Shown here: positions 8,356 to 16,407 of the stretch, piece after piece
Layout: each line of letters opens with the position of its first letter
Numbering within the stretch: position 1 is the first letter of the stretch
Source: Bacteroidota bacterium
Lineage (GTDB): Bacteria; Bacteroidota; Bacteroidia; Flavobacteriales_F; PHOS-HE28
Length of the DNA stretch: 34,316 nt
Direction of reading: 5' to 3'
NCBI GenBank assembly: GCA_018267065.1
Contig: JAFDZG010000156.1
Location: forward strand, 1 to 34,316
The notes under the pieces: generated by a model
What the model was told of the DNA's origin: nothing
Seen by the model: the letters and a program-made list of their open reading frames with translations, nothing else
The model's database searches: none
Position numbers and translations under genes: made by a program

Positions 8356-10809
8356 CTACGCCAGTTTCACCCTCTTCCCCGCCATCTGTTTCTCCACCTC
8401 GGAAATGGCGCGCTTGGTCTTCAGCAGGCTATCCGGGGTAACGCTGATGGAATCAATTCCGAGCTCCACCAGGAACTGTGCGAAGTCAGGGAAATCGCTG
8501 GGGCCTTGGCCGCAAATGCCCACCTTGGTCTTCGTCTTTTTGGCCGTTTCGATCAGCTTGCGCAGCATTCCTTTCACGGCATCGTTGCGCTCGTCATAGA
8601 TGTGCGAGACCAGTGCACTGTCGCGGTCCAGGCCCAGGGTGAGCTGGGTGAGGTCGTTGCTGCCGATGGAGAAGCCGTCGATGTACCGGCTGAACTCCTC
8701 GGCGAGTATGATGTTGCTTGGAACCTCCGCCATAAGGAAGAGCTCCAGGCCCTCCTTGCCGCGCTCCAGGCCGTATTCCTTCATCACGGCGCCCACCTTC
8801 TTCAGTTCCTCCACCGTGCGGCAGAAGGGGATCATCACCACCACGTTCTTCAGGCCCATTTTCTCCCGCACGCGGCGAATGGCCTTGCACTCCAGCCCGA
8901 ATGCTTCCTTGTAAGCCTCGCTGTAATAGCGAGAGGCGCCGCGCCAACCGATCATCGGGTTCTCCTCGTCCGGCTCGAAATGCTCGCCGCCCAACAGGTT
9001 CTTGTATTCGTTGCTCTTGAAATCGCTGAAGCGCACGATCACCTTGTTGGGGTGGAAGGCTGCGGCGATGCGCGCAATGCCGTAGCTGAGGCGCTTCACG
9101 AAGAACGTTTCCTCATCCTCGTAGCCGTTGATCAGGTAGCTGATCTTGCCGCTGAGGTTGGTATCGCCCAATTCCTTGTGCTGCAGCAGCGCCAAGGGGT
9201 GCACCTGGATGTAATTGTTGATGATGAACTCCTCGCGGGCAAGGCCCACGCCGGCATTGGGCAGGCCGGAAAATTTGAAAGCCAGGTCCGGGCTGGCCAC
9301 GTTGAGCATGATCGGCGTGCGCGTTTCCGGCAGGTTGGCCAGCAGGGTTTCTTCCACCTTGAATGGAATGATCCCCTGGTACACCACGCCGGTATCACCC
9401 TCGCAGCAGCTGGCGGTGATCGCCATGCCGGTCTCCAGTTTGTCGGTGGCGTCGCCGCAGCCCACAATGGCGGGCACGCCCATTTCGCGCGCCACGATGG
9501 CGGCGTGGCAGGTGCGGCCGCCCTTGTTGGTGATGATGGCGCTGGCCTTCTTCATGATCGGTTCCCAATCGGGATCGGTCATGTCCGTTACCAGCACGTC
9601 GCCCTGCTGGAAATCTTTGCCGTCAGTACTCCCGTCGCGTCCGTCCAGGCCGTACATGATGCGCACATTGCCAGCGCCCACACGGTCGCCGATGGCAATG
9701 CCGTTTACAATGACCTTCGGGTCATCCGTGCCGTGTTCCACCTTGTACTCCACCACGCGGTCCGTGGCTTTGCGGCTGTGAATGGTTTCGGGCCTGGCCT
9801 GCACGATGAAGAGCTTCTTGCTCAATCCATCCACGGCCCACTCCACATCCATCGGGCACCAGTGGCCCTTTTTGTCGCTGTAGTACTTCTCGATGGCGGT
9901 CACGTTCCGTGCTATTTCCAGCGCCTGTTCATCGGAAATGCAGAAACGGTGGCGCATGGGCCGCTCCACGGGCACGGTCATCACCGGCTTGGAAGGGTCC
10001 ACCCCATAGATCATCTTGCGGTCCTTGTTGCCCAGCTTCTTTTCAATGATGCTGCTGTATCCCTCGGCCAGCGCAGGCTTGAAGACGATGAACTCATCAG
10101 GGCTCACCGCGCCCTGCACCACCATTTCGCCCAGTCCGTAGCTGCCGTTGATCAGCACCACGTCCTTGAATCCGCTCTCGGTGTCCAAGCTGAAGGCCAC
10201 GCCGCTACTGCCCACATCGGAGCGCACCATCTTCTGCACGCCTACGCTGAGGCCCACTTGGAAATGGTCGTAGCCGAGGCTCTCGCGGTACACAATGGCG
10301 CGGTCGGTGAAGAGTGATGCGAAGCAGTTGCGCACGGCGCTGATCAGGTCCTGGTGCCCGCGGATGTTCAGGTAGGTCTCTTGTTGCCCGGCGAAGCTCG
10401 CATCGGGCAGGTCCTCGGCGGTGGCGCTGCTGCGCACGGCCACGTCGGTGGCATCCTGGCCATGCTGCCTGGAAAGCTCATCGTAGCGGGCCATGATGCC
10501 CTTCCAGATCTCCTCCGGGAATTTGCCGTTCTTGATCAGCGTGCGCACGGCCAAGCCGGTGCGGCGGATGTTCTCAATGTCGTCCGTGTCCAGCCCCGCC
10601 ACAATGTCGCGGATCTTCTGGCCCAGGTCATTGTGCTTGATGAACGCCTCATAGCTGGCCACGGTGACCACAAAGCCGCCGGGCACGCTCACACCGAGCT
10701 TGCCGAGGTTTTGGATCATCTCACCCAGGCTGGCATTCTTGCCGCCCACGGTGGGGATGTCGCTCAGTTCTACTTCGTGCAACCACTTGAGGTAAGGTGC
10801 TTGGGTCAT
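8356..10809 (-). CDS. ppsA: Phosphoenolpyruvate synthase (pyruvate, water dikinase)
   Basis: This is an 817-residue protein, close to the family norm of about 790-810. It converts pyruvate, ATP and water to phosphoenolpyruvate, AMP and phosphate, feeding gluconeogenesis. The N-terminal ATP-grasp-like domain starts with ELSDIPTVGGKNASLGEM and includes RSSATAEDLPDASFAGQQET. The swivelling domain has GGRTCHAAIVAREMGVPAI with the phosphorylated histidine at residue 435. The C-terminal TIM barrel carries GSNDLTQLTLGLDRDS and GICGQGPSDFPDF, the latter with the catalytic Cys. The start at 10809 (MTQAPYLKW) is chosen because homology begins there; the frame remains open upstream but is not protein-like. 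An A-rich stretch precedes the ATG. No convincing promoter was found in 10810-10944. Confidence 0.96.
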   Translation of the reverse strand: MTQAPYLKWLHEVELSDIPTVGGKNASLGEMIQNLGKLGVSVPGGFVVTVASYEAFIKHNDLGQKIRDIVAGLDTDDIENIRRTGLAVRTLIKNGKFPEEIWKGIMARYDELSRQHGQDATDVAVRSSATAEDLPDASFAGQQETYLNIRGHQDLISAVRNCFASLFTDRAIVYRESLGYDHFQVGLSVGVQKMVRSDVGSSGVAFSLDTESGFKDVVLINGSYGLGEMVVQGAVSPDEFIVFKPALAEGYSSIIEKKLGNKDRKMIYGVDPSKPVMTVPVERPMRHRFCISDEQALEIARNVTAIEKYYSDKKGHWCPMDVEWAVDGLSKKLFIVQARPETIHSRKATDRVVEYKVEHGTDDPKVIVNGIAIGDRVGAGNVRIMYGLDGRDGSTDGKDFQQGDVLVTDMTDPDWEPIMKKASAIITNKGGRTCHAAIVAREMGVPAIVGCGDATDKLETGMAITASCCEGDTGVVYQGIIPFKVEETLLANLPETRTPIMLNVASPDLAFKFSGLPNAGVGLAREEFIINNYIQVHPLALLQHKELGDTNLSGKISYLINGYEDEETFFVKRLSYGIARIAAAFHPNKVIVRFSDFKSNEYKNLLGGEHFEPDEENPMIGWRGASRYYSEAYKEAFGLECKAIRRVREKMGLKNVVVMIPFCRTVEELKKVGAVMKEYGLERGKEGLELFLMAEVPSNIILAEEFSRYIDGFSIGSNDLTQLTLGLDRDSALVSHIYDERNDAVKGMLRKLIETAKKTKTKVGICGQGPSDFPDFAQFLVELGIDSISVTPDSLLKTKRAISEVEKQMAGKRVKLA

Positions 10810-10944
10810 CCGTTGCGTTATGTTCAATTGAAGGGGCTGTTTGAACGCAATCCGCTCCGTGAAGGTTGGGTGCCGGGCTTGAATGGATTCGAATACGCTG
10901 GAGATCAACGCTGGCTTGCCCGCCGCAGTCGTGATTTTCCGGCC

Positions 10945-10981
10945 GAAAAATAAGAAGGGGCGCGAATGCCGCACCCCCTCC
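10945..10981 (-). terminator. Intrinsic terminator of the first ssb-like gene
   Basis: On the reverse strand a GC-rich hairpin (GGGGtGCG ... GCGCCCC, one bulge) is followed by TTCTTATTTTT. It starts about 20 bases after the stop of the gene at 11001 and points away from it, as expected for a Rho-independent terminator. Confidence 0.65.
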
Positions 10982-11000
10982 TTGTTCCAACCGCAACCGG

Positions 11001-11369
11001 TCAAGCCGCTTTCGCAGCCGTAGCCTCTTCGCGCTTGGGGATGTTGAGCAACTTGAAGTCGTTGAGCACCACCTCCGTGATGAACCGCTTTACGCCATCC
11101 TTGCCGCTGTAGCTGCGATGCACCAAGCGGCCCTCCACCAGCACCGCACTTCCCTTGGCCAGCAGGCGGTCCACTTGGTCTGCGATGCGGCCCCATGCCA
11201 CCACCGTATGCCATTGGGTGTCCGTTACCTTTTCCCCTTCGCCATTGGTGTAGCGCTCATGGGTGGCCAAGCTCAGGCGGGCCACTTTGCGCCCCTTGGC
11301 GATCTCGCGCACTTCCGGATCAAAGCCCAAGTTCCCGATCAGGCGGACATTGTTGTTCAGCGTTTTCAT
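11001..11369 (-). CDS. Short single-stranded-DNA-binding protein paralog 1
   Basis: This is a 122-residue single-OB-fold SSB protein. It reads MKTLNNNVRLIGNLGFDPEV at the N-terminus, then SLATHERY, TQWHTVVAWGRIADQV, GSAVLVEGRLVHRSY and ITEVVLNDFKLL. It is shorter than housekeeping SSB (usually 140-180 residues) and ends EEATAAKAA, so the acidic DDxPF-type tip that recruits repair and replication proteins is absent. It may be an accessory SSB, for example for recombination, uptake or stress. The start at 11369 is preceded by an A-rich leader typical of Bacteroidota. An in-frame extension to 11471 is possible and its sequence resembles that of the paralog at 14946. Confidence 0.9.
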   Translation of the reverse strand: MKTLNNNVRLIGNLGFDPEVREIAKGRKVARLSLATHERYTNGEGEKVTDTQWHTVVAWGRIADQVDRLLAKGSAVLVEGRLVHRSYSGKDGVKRFITEVVLNDFKLLNIPKREEATAAKAA

Positions 11370-11513
11370 CGTGTTGTTGGTTTTAGGTTTTTCGCTGTGA
11401 AGGAGCCGTTGTTGTTGAACTCCGCCGCAAACCTTCACCCCTCCCCTTCCCTGATCCGGTTGATCTTGCATTTGTAATCGTTCATAGCTGTTTGTTGTCG
11501 TTTGTGCAACGAC
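11370..11513 (-). promoter_or_regulatory. Conserved leader with palindrome upstream of ssb paralog 1
   Basis: On the reverse strand this region begins with the inverted repeat GTCGTT-GCACA-AACGAC (11497-11513). Twelve bases after its 15-bp core comes a 16-codon open frame (11435-11485, MNDYKCKINRIREGEG), then an A-rich stretch up to the ssb start. The same order, spacing and much of the sequence recur before the second ssb paralog (15309-15447). TTG at the palindrome and TATGAACG 20 bases later could be -33 and -7 elements of a non-standard promoter. Alternatively the whole block is a transcribed regulatory leader. The sequence alone does not decide. Confidence 0.55.
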
Positions 11514-11628
11514 AGATTTTCTTGGGATCCGGCCGGTGTCTGCTTAACTTTCAACAAAACATTCACCGACCAGGCAGCGCGGCCATGGAATTCCGTGTCT
11601 TGCCTGCGGAAAACACCCGAGCCGACCA

Positions 11629-12198
11629 GTGCGAGAGCTGGACGAACATGAGCTGGCACGCCGGTGCCAGCACGAGGACCGCAGCGCACAGGAAGTCCTG
11701 TACGCGCGTTATGCACGGCGCATGTTCGCCGTGTGTCTACGCTATGCACGCCACCGGGCCGAGGCGGAAGACCTCCTGCAGGAAGGTTTTATCCGGGTGT
11801 TCGACAAACTGCATGCCTTCCGCTTGGAGGGTTCCTTGGAGGGATGGATACGCCGCATCATGGTACATAGCTGCATCAACCACCTGCGGAAACGGTCGGT
11901 GCGGAACGAAGTCCTCGGCACCGACCAAGTGCCGGAACGAAGCGAAAGCCCATTGGCCCCGGGCAACCTGGGGCAGGAAGAGCTAATGGCCTTGGTGCAA
12001 CAGCTTCCGGACGGCTACCGCATGGTCTTCAACCTCTTTGCAATTGAAGGCTATGAACATGCGGAGATCGCGGAAATGCTGGGCTGCAATGAAGGCACCT
12101 CGCGCAGCCAACTGAGCAAGGCGCGGCGCATGCTGCAACAGAAGATCGAGGAATTGAACGCATTGGAAAAACATGAGGGAGCAACATCCGATCGATGA
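11629..12198 (+). CDS. RNA polymerase sigma factor, ECF subfamily
   Basis: This is a 189-residue protein with sigma region 2 at about residues 20-90 (LYARYARRMFAVCLRYARHR, then EDLLQEGFIRVFDKL and GWIRRIMVHSCINHLRK). Region 4 lies at about 120-172 (LPDGYRMVFNLFAIEGYEH, then IAEMLGCNEGTSRSQLSKAR, a helix-turn-helix). It lacks regions 1.1 and 3, as ECF factors do. It would redirect RNA polymerase to a small regulon. Its last 26 bases overlap the start of the next gene, which has the features of its anti-sigma factor. TAACTTTC at 11545-11552 is a weak -7 candidate. Confidence 0.93.
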   Translation: MRELDEHELARRCQHEDRSAQEVLYARYARRMFAVCLRYARHRAEAEDLLQEGFIRVFDKLHAFRLEGSLEGWIRRIMVHSCINHLRKRSVRNEVLGTDQVPERSESPLAPGNLGQEELMALVQQLPDGYRMVFNLFAIEGYEHAEIAEMLGCNEGTSRSQLSKARRMLQQKIEELNALEKHEGATSDR

Positions 12199-13618
12199 AC
12201 TTTTCGCCCGCACCCTGCGGGGCGCCGAGGCCGAACCGCCACCAGGGGCGCTGGGCGGCATCCTGCGGGAGCGCTCGCGCCGACGCGCCGGTTGGTTGCG
12301 GCGATGGGGCTGGTTGCCTTTGCTTTTGCTTTTCGGCACAGGGCTGGGTTACCTGCTGGCCGGCAATCGTCACGCAAACAGCGGGGGGATCGAACCAAAG
12401 ATCCTGGCCTTGGGTAGCGCGCTCCCGGATGACCCTGCCAATGGCCATCAAGAAACCAAGCCCAACGGACTCCCGGGCATCCATGCGGACTCTGTTGCTC
12501 CACCCCCTGTCTCGTATGGGGGCAAAGCGAACGGGCCTGCTGCAATGGCACCGGACGAAAATGAACCAACAACGGCAAAAGCAATACCCGCACAGGGGAA
12601 ACCCGCGGCAAAACCCCGTGGCATGCAACCAGTCCAAGGCACCGGAGGCGGCCCTGCTGGATCCGTGACGGACAATTCCGGAACAGCCGCACAGCCGGAG
12701 CACCAAGTGCCATCCCTACAGCCTTCGGCTTCCCAGATCGTCGCTACCACCCCCCTGCAAATCGGAGCGTCTCTTGGTGTTGATCTGTTGGTCCGCAACG
12801 AGGGTTCAGCCCATGCAACATGGCTTCCCGTGCTCATTTCAAGCGTGGGCAGCGATCCAGGGGTGGCGGTCCCGCGAAACGCTCCGGCGTTGATTGCCGC
12901 AGGGCCACGTCGCAGCTGGTGGGTGGCCGCCATGGGCGGCCAGTTCCTCGAAAGCCGCAGATGGACGGGCGGCGAGGCCACGATCCGCGAGGCCCTGCAA
13001 GCCACCGAGCCGGTCCACGCCACCACGGCCCTGGGCATGCTTGCCGGCGTGAACGGACGCGGCGGATGGAGCTTGGCCATCGGCGCGGAATACCATGCTG
13101 GCCGCTACGATTTCCGGCATACGGACCGCTTCCAAACCCGCCATGACTCCATCTTCAACCATGTGATCACCTTCAACTCCCTGGTACTGCAAACCACCAC
13201 GGACACCATTACTACCTATCGCCAGGAACAACGCATCGCGGCCTCCGTGAACCGCTATGCCATGCTGCGCATCCCCTTGGAATTGGGCTGGCATGCACCT
13301 TTGGGCCGGTTCCGCCTGGGTGCCCGCGCCGGGGTGGCCCTGGAGCTCACCGACCTGCGTTCCGGCACCCTGCTCGTAAACGGGCCCGAAGGTCCCTTAA
13401 GCGTAGAGGTCCAGCCCGCCCACAAACAATGCATGTCCGTGCTGGGCGGCAGCGTTGGCGCGGACTTGGGCTACATCCTCACCGAACAATGGTCCCTGTG
13501 GGCCTCTCCGGTGTATGAAAAGGGCCTGCTTTCTTTGTTGCCACCGGACAACTCCCCTTACGCCCTGGCCGAGCGCAGCGGCATCCGCCTCCGCCTGGCA
13601 TACACCTTCCGCCCCTGA
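12173..13618 (+). CDS. Putative dual membrane-spanning anti-sigma factor (Dma-like)
   Basis: This is a 481-residue protein with four visible parts. Residues 1-45 are a charged N-terminus (HPIDELFARTLRGAEAEPPP), a pattern common in Bacteroidota anti-sigma-like proteins, ending in a basic cluster RERSRRRAGWLRR. Residues 47-64 are one transmembrane helix; the basic cluster puts the N-terminus in the cytoplasm. Residues about 65-195 are low-complexity and rich in Pro, Gly, Ala and Gln, suggesting a disordered periplasmic linker. Residues about 245-481 alternate amphipathic strands and end IRLRLAYTFRP, like an outer-membrane beta-barrel. This matches the dual membrane-spanning anti-sigma (Dma) architecture reported in Bacteroides thetaiotaomicron. 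Pairing with the overlapping sigma gene supports the role. No biochemical proof can be drawn from sequence. Confidence 0.72.
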   Translation: MREQHPIDELFARTLRGAEAEPPPGALGGILRERSRRRAGWLRRWGWLPLLLLFGTGLGYLLAGNRHANSGGIEPKILALGSALPDDPANGHQETKPNGLPGIHADSVAPPPVSYGGKANGPAAMAPDENEPTTAKAIPAQGKPAAKPRGMQPVQGTGGGPAGSVTDNSGTAAQPEHQVPSLQPSASQIVATTPLQIGASLGVDLLVRNEGSAHATWLPVLISSVGSDPGVAVPRNAPALIAAGPRRSWWVAAMGGQFLESRRWTGGEATIREALQATEPVHATTALGMLAGVNGRGGWSLAIGAEYHAGRYDFRHTDRFQTRHDSIFNHVITFNSLVLQTTTDTITTYRQEQRIAASVNRYAMLRIPLELGWHAPLGRFRLGARAGVALELTDLRSGTLLVNGPEGPLSVEVQPAHKQCMSVLGGSVGADLGYILTEQWSLWASPVYEKGLLSLLPPDNSPYALAERSGIRLRLAYTFRP

Positions 13619-13621
13619 GCC

Positions 13622-14755
13622 ATGCCTGCCATTCGCCGTTGGATCCATGCATCGGGCCTTGCACTGGCCTCCGTTGCCAGCTTGGCGCAGCCCGCGTGCG
13701 ACAGCCTGCACCAGGTGGATTTCACGTGGCAGGGCTACGGTACCTACGGCATCGCGTTCACGCCCGGCGCACCAGCCTCCGGCGCGCCGGTACTGTACAC
13801 GGAATGGGGATTTGCCGGCGAAAGCCTGCTGGACTATAGCACCCAATACCAGCCCACCTACACCTTTCCCGCACCGGGCAACTACCTGGCCTGCCTGCAC
13901 GCCACCGTGCAGGATGATCAACAAGGCTACTGCCTGTCCACCGCCTGCCAAGTAATTGACGTACCTGTGGACGCGCAATGCGCCGGACTGGCCGCCGCCT
14001 TCACCATCGAGGTGCAAGGCAGCGGCATTCACTTTATCGACCAGTCGCAATCCGGCCAGCCGATCACCGGGTGGCAATGGGCTTTTGGCGATGGCGGAAG
14101 CTCCTCCGAAACTTCACCCGTATACACCTATTCCGGGCCGGGGCCATTCCGGGCTTGTCTTACGGTAAGCAGCGGCAACTGCGCGGCCACCGCGTGCAAC
14201 TGGATCTACTTGGGCCCGCCCGATGTGCCGTGCGACACGCTTCTCCAAGCAGACATCGGCATCCTGCAATTGGGGCCGAGCATCGCCGTGTTCGACCAAA
14301 GCATCGTCTCCGGAATGAATTCCTCGGTGACATGGGATTTTGGCGATGGCACCAGTGCCAACGGAAGCCCGCAGATACACACGTACCAGTACGATGGCTA
14401 TTACGATGTGTGCGCCACGGTATCGCTCTGGGGTCCGCTAACGCCTGACACATGCTCCGCCACGGCCTGCGAGTACGTGTACACCGACGTGTCCACCGGG
14501 CTCCCCGCGGCTTCCAAAGCGGGGAATATCACGGTGGGGCCAAACCCCTTTACAGATCAGCTTGCCGTGGAAGGCGTTAACGGAGGGGGAAATTGGCAGT
14601 TGACGGATGCACTGGGGCGGGTATGCCTGTCCGGCAATTTCATGCAGTCTTCACCAGGGCGGCTTTCCCTTAAGGGCTTGGTGCCGGGTTCCTATCTCCT
14701 AAGGATCCATGCAGGCCAACAGACCACGGTACTGCGGGTGGTGCGTGGCAATTGA
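13622..14755 (+). CDS. Secreted PKD-domain protein with type IX sorting domain
   Basis: This is a 377-residue protein starting three bases after the Dma-like gene. It has a signal peptide at about residues 1-22 (ALASVASLAQ). Three PKD-like beta-sandwich repeats follow; two carry the classic WxFGDG core (WQWAFGDGGSS, VTWDFGDGTSA), and each repeat ends in a similar Ser/Ala-Thr-Ala-Cys segment. The C-terminal ~75 residues (VGPNPFTDQLAVEG, DALGRVCLSG, LVPGSYLLRIHAG, then a short VLRVVRGN end) are a type A T9SS sorting domain. The protein is therefore expected to cross the outer membrane through the type IX system and stay attached to the surface or be released. Being in the sigma/anti-sigma operon, it may be a target or partner of that system. 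Confidence 0.88.
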   Translation: MPAIRRWIHASGLALASVASLAQPACDSLHQVDFTWQGYGTYGIAFTPGAPASGAPVLYTEWGFAGESLLDYSTQYQPTYTFPAPGNYLACLHATVQDDQQGYCLSTACQVIDVPVDAQCAGLAAAFTIEVQGSGIHFIDQSQSGQPITGWQWAFGDGGSSSETSPVYTYSGPGPFRACLTVSSGNCAATACNWIYLGPPDVPCDTLLQADIGILQLGPSIAVFDQSIVSGMNSSVTWDFGDGTSANGSPQIHTYQYDGYYDVCATVSLWGPLTPDTCSATACEYVYTDVSTGLPAASKAGNITVGPNPFTDQLAVEGVNGGGNWQLTDALGRVCLSGNFMQSSPGRLSLKGLVPGSYLLRIHAGQQTTVLRVVRGN

Positions 14756-14884
14756 GCGCTCCGCCCCGGCCCCCCATTGAAGTGGATTTACCGCCGGTTG
14801 GCAAATACGCAGGCTCGTGCATGGGTGGGCCCGGGGGACCCCGACCGGTGCACCGGGTTCAGCGGGAAGCTTGAATCACCTGCC

Positions 14885-14927
14885 AAAAATGACCAAGGGC
14901 CGCAGCATTGTGCCGCAGCCCTTGGTC
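14885..14927 (-). terminator. Strong hairpin terminator of the second ssb-like gene
   Basis: Positions 14891-14927 form a near-perfect hairpin: a 10-bp stem (GACCAAGGGC / GCCCTTGGTC) continuing inward with two mismatches to a three-base loop. On the reverse strand it is followed by ATTTTT (14885-14890). It lies 18 bases past the stop of the gene at 14946. It may also slow transcription arriving from the plus-strand PKD gene. The rest of 14756-14884 shows no gene. Confidence 0.85.
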
Positions 14928-14945
14928 GATCTCGGGTTTCCGCGG

Positions 14946-15308
14946 TTATGCCGCCTCGGCCACACTGCTTTCCACTACCTGGAAGCTGGTCATCACCACC
15001 TCCGTGAAGTAGCGCTTCTGGCCGTCCTTGCCGTCATAGCTGCCATGCACCAGGCGGCCCTCCATGGAAATGCGGCTACCCTTGCGGAGCTGTTCCGCCG
15101 CCTGTGCGGCCAGCTTGCCCCAGGCCACGATGCCGTGCCACTGGGTGTCTTCCTTGAATTGCCCCTCGCCGTACGCAAAGCGTTCGTTTGTTGCCAGGCT
15201 GAAGCGCACTTTCTTTTTGCCGCCGTCAAACTCACGCAGTTCGGGGTCTTTGCCCAGGTTGCCCATCAATTGTACACGGTTGCGGATCAGTTTTTCGTTG
15301 GTTTCCAT
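14946..15308 (-). CDS. Short single-stranded-DNA-binding protein paralog 2
   Basis: This is a 120-residue OB-fold SSB, clearly related to the gene at 11001. Matching segments include RVQLMGNLGKDPELREF, FSLATNERF, DTQWHGIVAWGKLAAQA, SMEGRLVHGSYDGKDG and YFTEVVMTSFQV. It ends VVESSVAEAA, again without the acidic C-terminal tip used by SSB to recruit partner proteins. The start at 15308 follows an A-rich leader (CCAAAAACACGAACAATGG). An in-frame ATG at 15389 would add 27 residues that partly match the upstream frame of paralog 1. Two such paralogs 3.5 kb apart suggest duplication, with the sigma/Dma operon lying between them. Confidence 0.9.
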   Translation of the reverse strand: METNEKLIRNRVQLMGNLGKDPELREFDGGKKKVRFSLATNERFAYGEGQFKEDTQWHGIVAWGKLAAQAAEQLRKGSRISMEGRLVHGSYDGKDGQKRYFTEVVMTSFQVVESSVAEAA

Positions 15309-15447
15309 TGTTCGTGTTTTTGGTTGTTCGTGTTTGTTCCGGCCGGTTGTTTGCTGGCCGCTGCAAACATTCAACCCCCGGCCCGCCATATTCGGCCAGT
15401 AGGCGTTTATAGGCGTTCATAAGCGTTGGCTTTCGTTTGTACAACGA
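15309..15447 (-). promoter_or_regulatory. Conserved leader with palindrome upstream of ssb paralog 2
   Basis: The reverse strand has TCGTT-GTACA-AACGA (15433-15447), identical at 14 of 15 bases to the palindrome before ssb paralog 1. A start-like ATGAACG again follows 12 bases after the palindrome, and the middle segment (GTTTGCAGCGG here, GTTTGCGGCGG there) is also conserved. Similarity between the two loci begins at the palindrome and is not seen upstream of it. A shared operator, promoter or RNA leader is therefore likely. Confidence 0.55.
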
Positions 15448-15494
15448 TTGTTGCCGTCCGGGTGAAGTCCCTCGGTGGCATTACTTGCCCTGCC

Positions 15495-15502
15495 TATCTT
15501 CG
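15495..15502 (+). promoter_or_regulatory. Candidate -7 box for the universal stress protein gene
   Basis: TATCTTCG differs from TAnnTTTG at one position and ends 22 bases before the usp start codon. No clear -33 TTG was found at the usual distance. Confidence 0.4.
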
Positions 15503-15524
15503 CGGTCCACCTAAAAAGTGCCTC

Positions 15525-16361
15525 ATGAGCGACCCCAAAAGGATCCTGGTTCCAACGGATTTCACCAAAGTGGCGGACTGCGCCATGAACCACGCAGCGG
15601 CCTTGGCCGAGCGCATGGGGGCCGAAGTGAACATTCTTCACATTGTTTCCGGCCAGAATGACTTGGAAGAAGCCCGCACCAAAGTGAAGATGGAGGTGGA
15701 GCGCGCCAAGAAGTGGAACGACCGCATCAAAGTGAAACCGCAGGTGCGCGTAGGGTCGGTGTATGACGAGATCGGCAACACGGCCTCGGAGATCGGCGCG
15801 GAGCTGATCATCATGGGCACGCACGGCATGCGCGGCATGCAATTCATTACAGGGAGCCGGGCGCTACGCGTGATCACCAACGGGCACGTACCCTTCATCG
15901 TGGTGCAGGAGCGCAACATCCGCGAACGCGGCTACCGCAACATCGTAGTGCCGATGGACCTGCAGCGCGAAACGCGGCAGAAGGTGGCATTGGTTGCTGA
16001 GATGGCGCAGTACTTTGACAGCAAGGTACATGTGATCGTGCCGCATGAAACGGACGAGTTTCTTGTAAAGCAACTGGACAACAACATCCGCTTCGCCCAA
16101 CAATATTTCGGCGAGCGCAATGTGGAGCTGGAGACCACGATGGCGGACGGGGACAGTGGCGGCTTTGTGGCGGCAGTGACCCGTTATGCCATGAAGGTGG
16201 ATGCCGATCTGATCGCGATCATGAACTTGGCAAAGGGCAACATTTTTGGCGTGCTGGGGGTTCCCTACGAACAGGAAGTGATCACCAACGAAGCCATGAT
16301 CCCGGTGATGTTGCTGAACCCGCGCGAGGCCACCACCGGCGGCGGATGGAGCTTCCAGTAG
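15525..16361 (+). CDS. Tandem-domain universal stress protein
   Basis: This is a 278-residue cytoplasmic protein made of two UspA domains. The first (residues ~1-132) begins KRILVPTDFTKVADCAM and carries the nucleotide-binding signature GTHGMRGMQFITGS, of the G-x2-G-x9-G(S) type, followed by VPFIVVQ. The second (about 142-270) begins YRNIVVPMDLQRETRQKV but lacks an obvious glycine loop, so only the first domain is likely to bind ATP. Such proteins respond to starvation or redox stress, but the partner here is unknown. The start at 15525 is chosen because the Usp fold begins right after MSDPKR. It is convergent with the SpoIIE phosphatase gene. Confidence 0.92.
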   Translation: MSDPKRILVPTDFTKVADCAMNHAAALAERMGAEVNILHIVSGQNDLEEARTKVKMEVERAKKWNDRIKVKPQVRVGSVYDEIGNTASEIGAELIIMGTHGMRGMQFITGSRALRVITNGHVPFIVVQERNIRERGYRNIVVPMDLQRETRQKVALVAEMAQYFDSKVHVIVPHETDEFLVKQLDNNIRFAQQYFGERNVELETTMADGDSGGFVAAVTRYAMKVDADLIAIMNLAKGNIFGVLGVPYEQEVITNEAMIPVMLLNPREATTGGGWSFQ

Positions 16362-16395
16362 GCCGGGCCGATAACTGACCGGTTATGGGGCCGGC
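16362..16395. terminator. Bidirectional hairpin between convergent usp and SpoIIE-type genes
   Basis: GCCGG...CC.ATAAC pairs with GTTAT.GG...CCGGC across a short loop, giving a long interrupted stem in the 46-base gap between two convergent genes. There is no good T-tract on either side, so termination is inferred mainly from position. Confidence 0.5.
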
Positions 16396-16407
16396 GCGCC
16401 TTTGGCG

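Noticed and set aside
8323-10317. 664-codon open frame on the plus strand
   Set aside because: It is antisense to ppsA, whose family match is unambiguous. Its composition (rich in His, Leu, Ala and Val) is the usual artefact of reading a high-GC gene backwards. Similar antisense frames over rnr (23399-25129), the SpoIIE-type gene (16543-18333) and the PAS kinase (28888-30087) were rejected for the same reason.
11435-11485. 16-codon leader peptide before ssb paralog 1
   Set aside because: The first codons resemble the other leader (MN-x-YK), but there the frame continues past the ssb start and diverges. Conservation may be at the DNA or RNA level, so it was kept only as part of the leader and not called as a gene.
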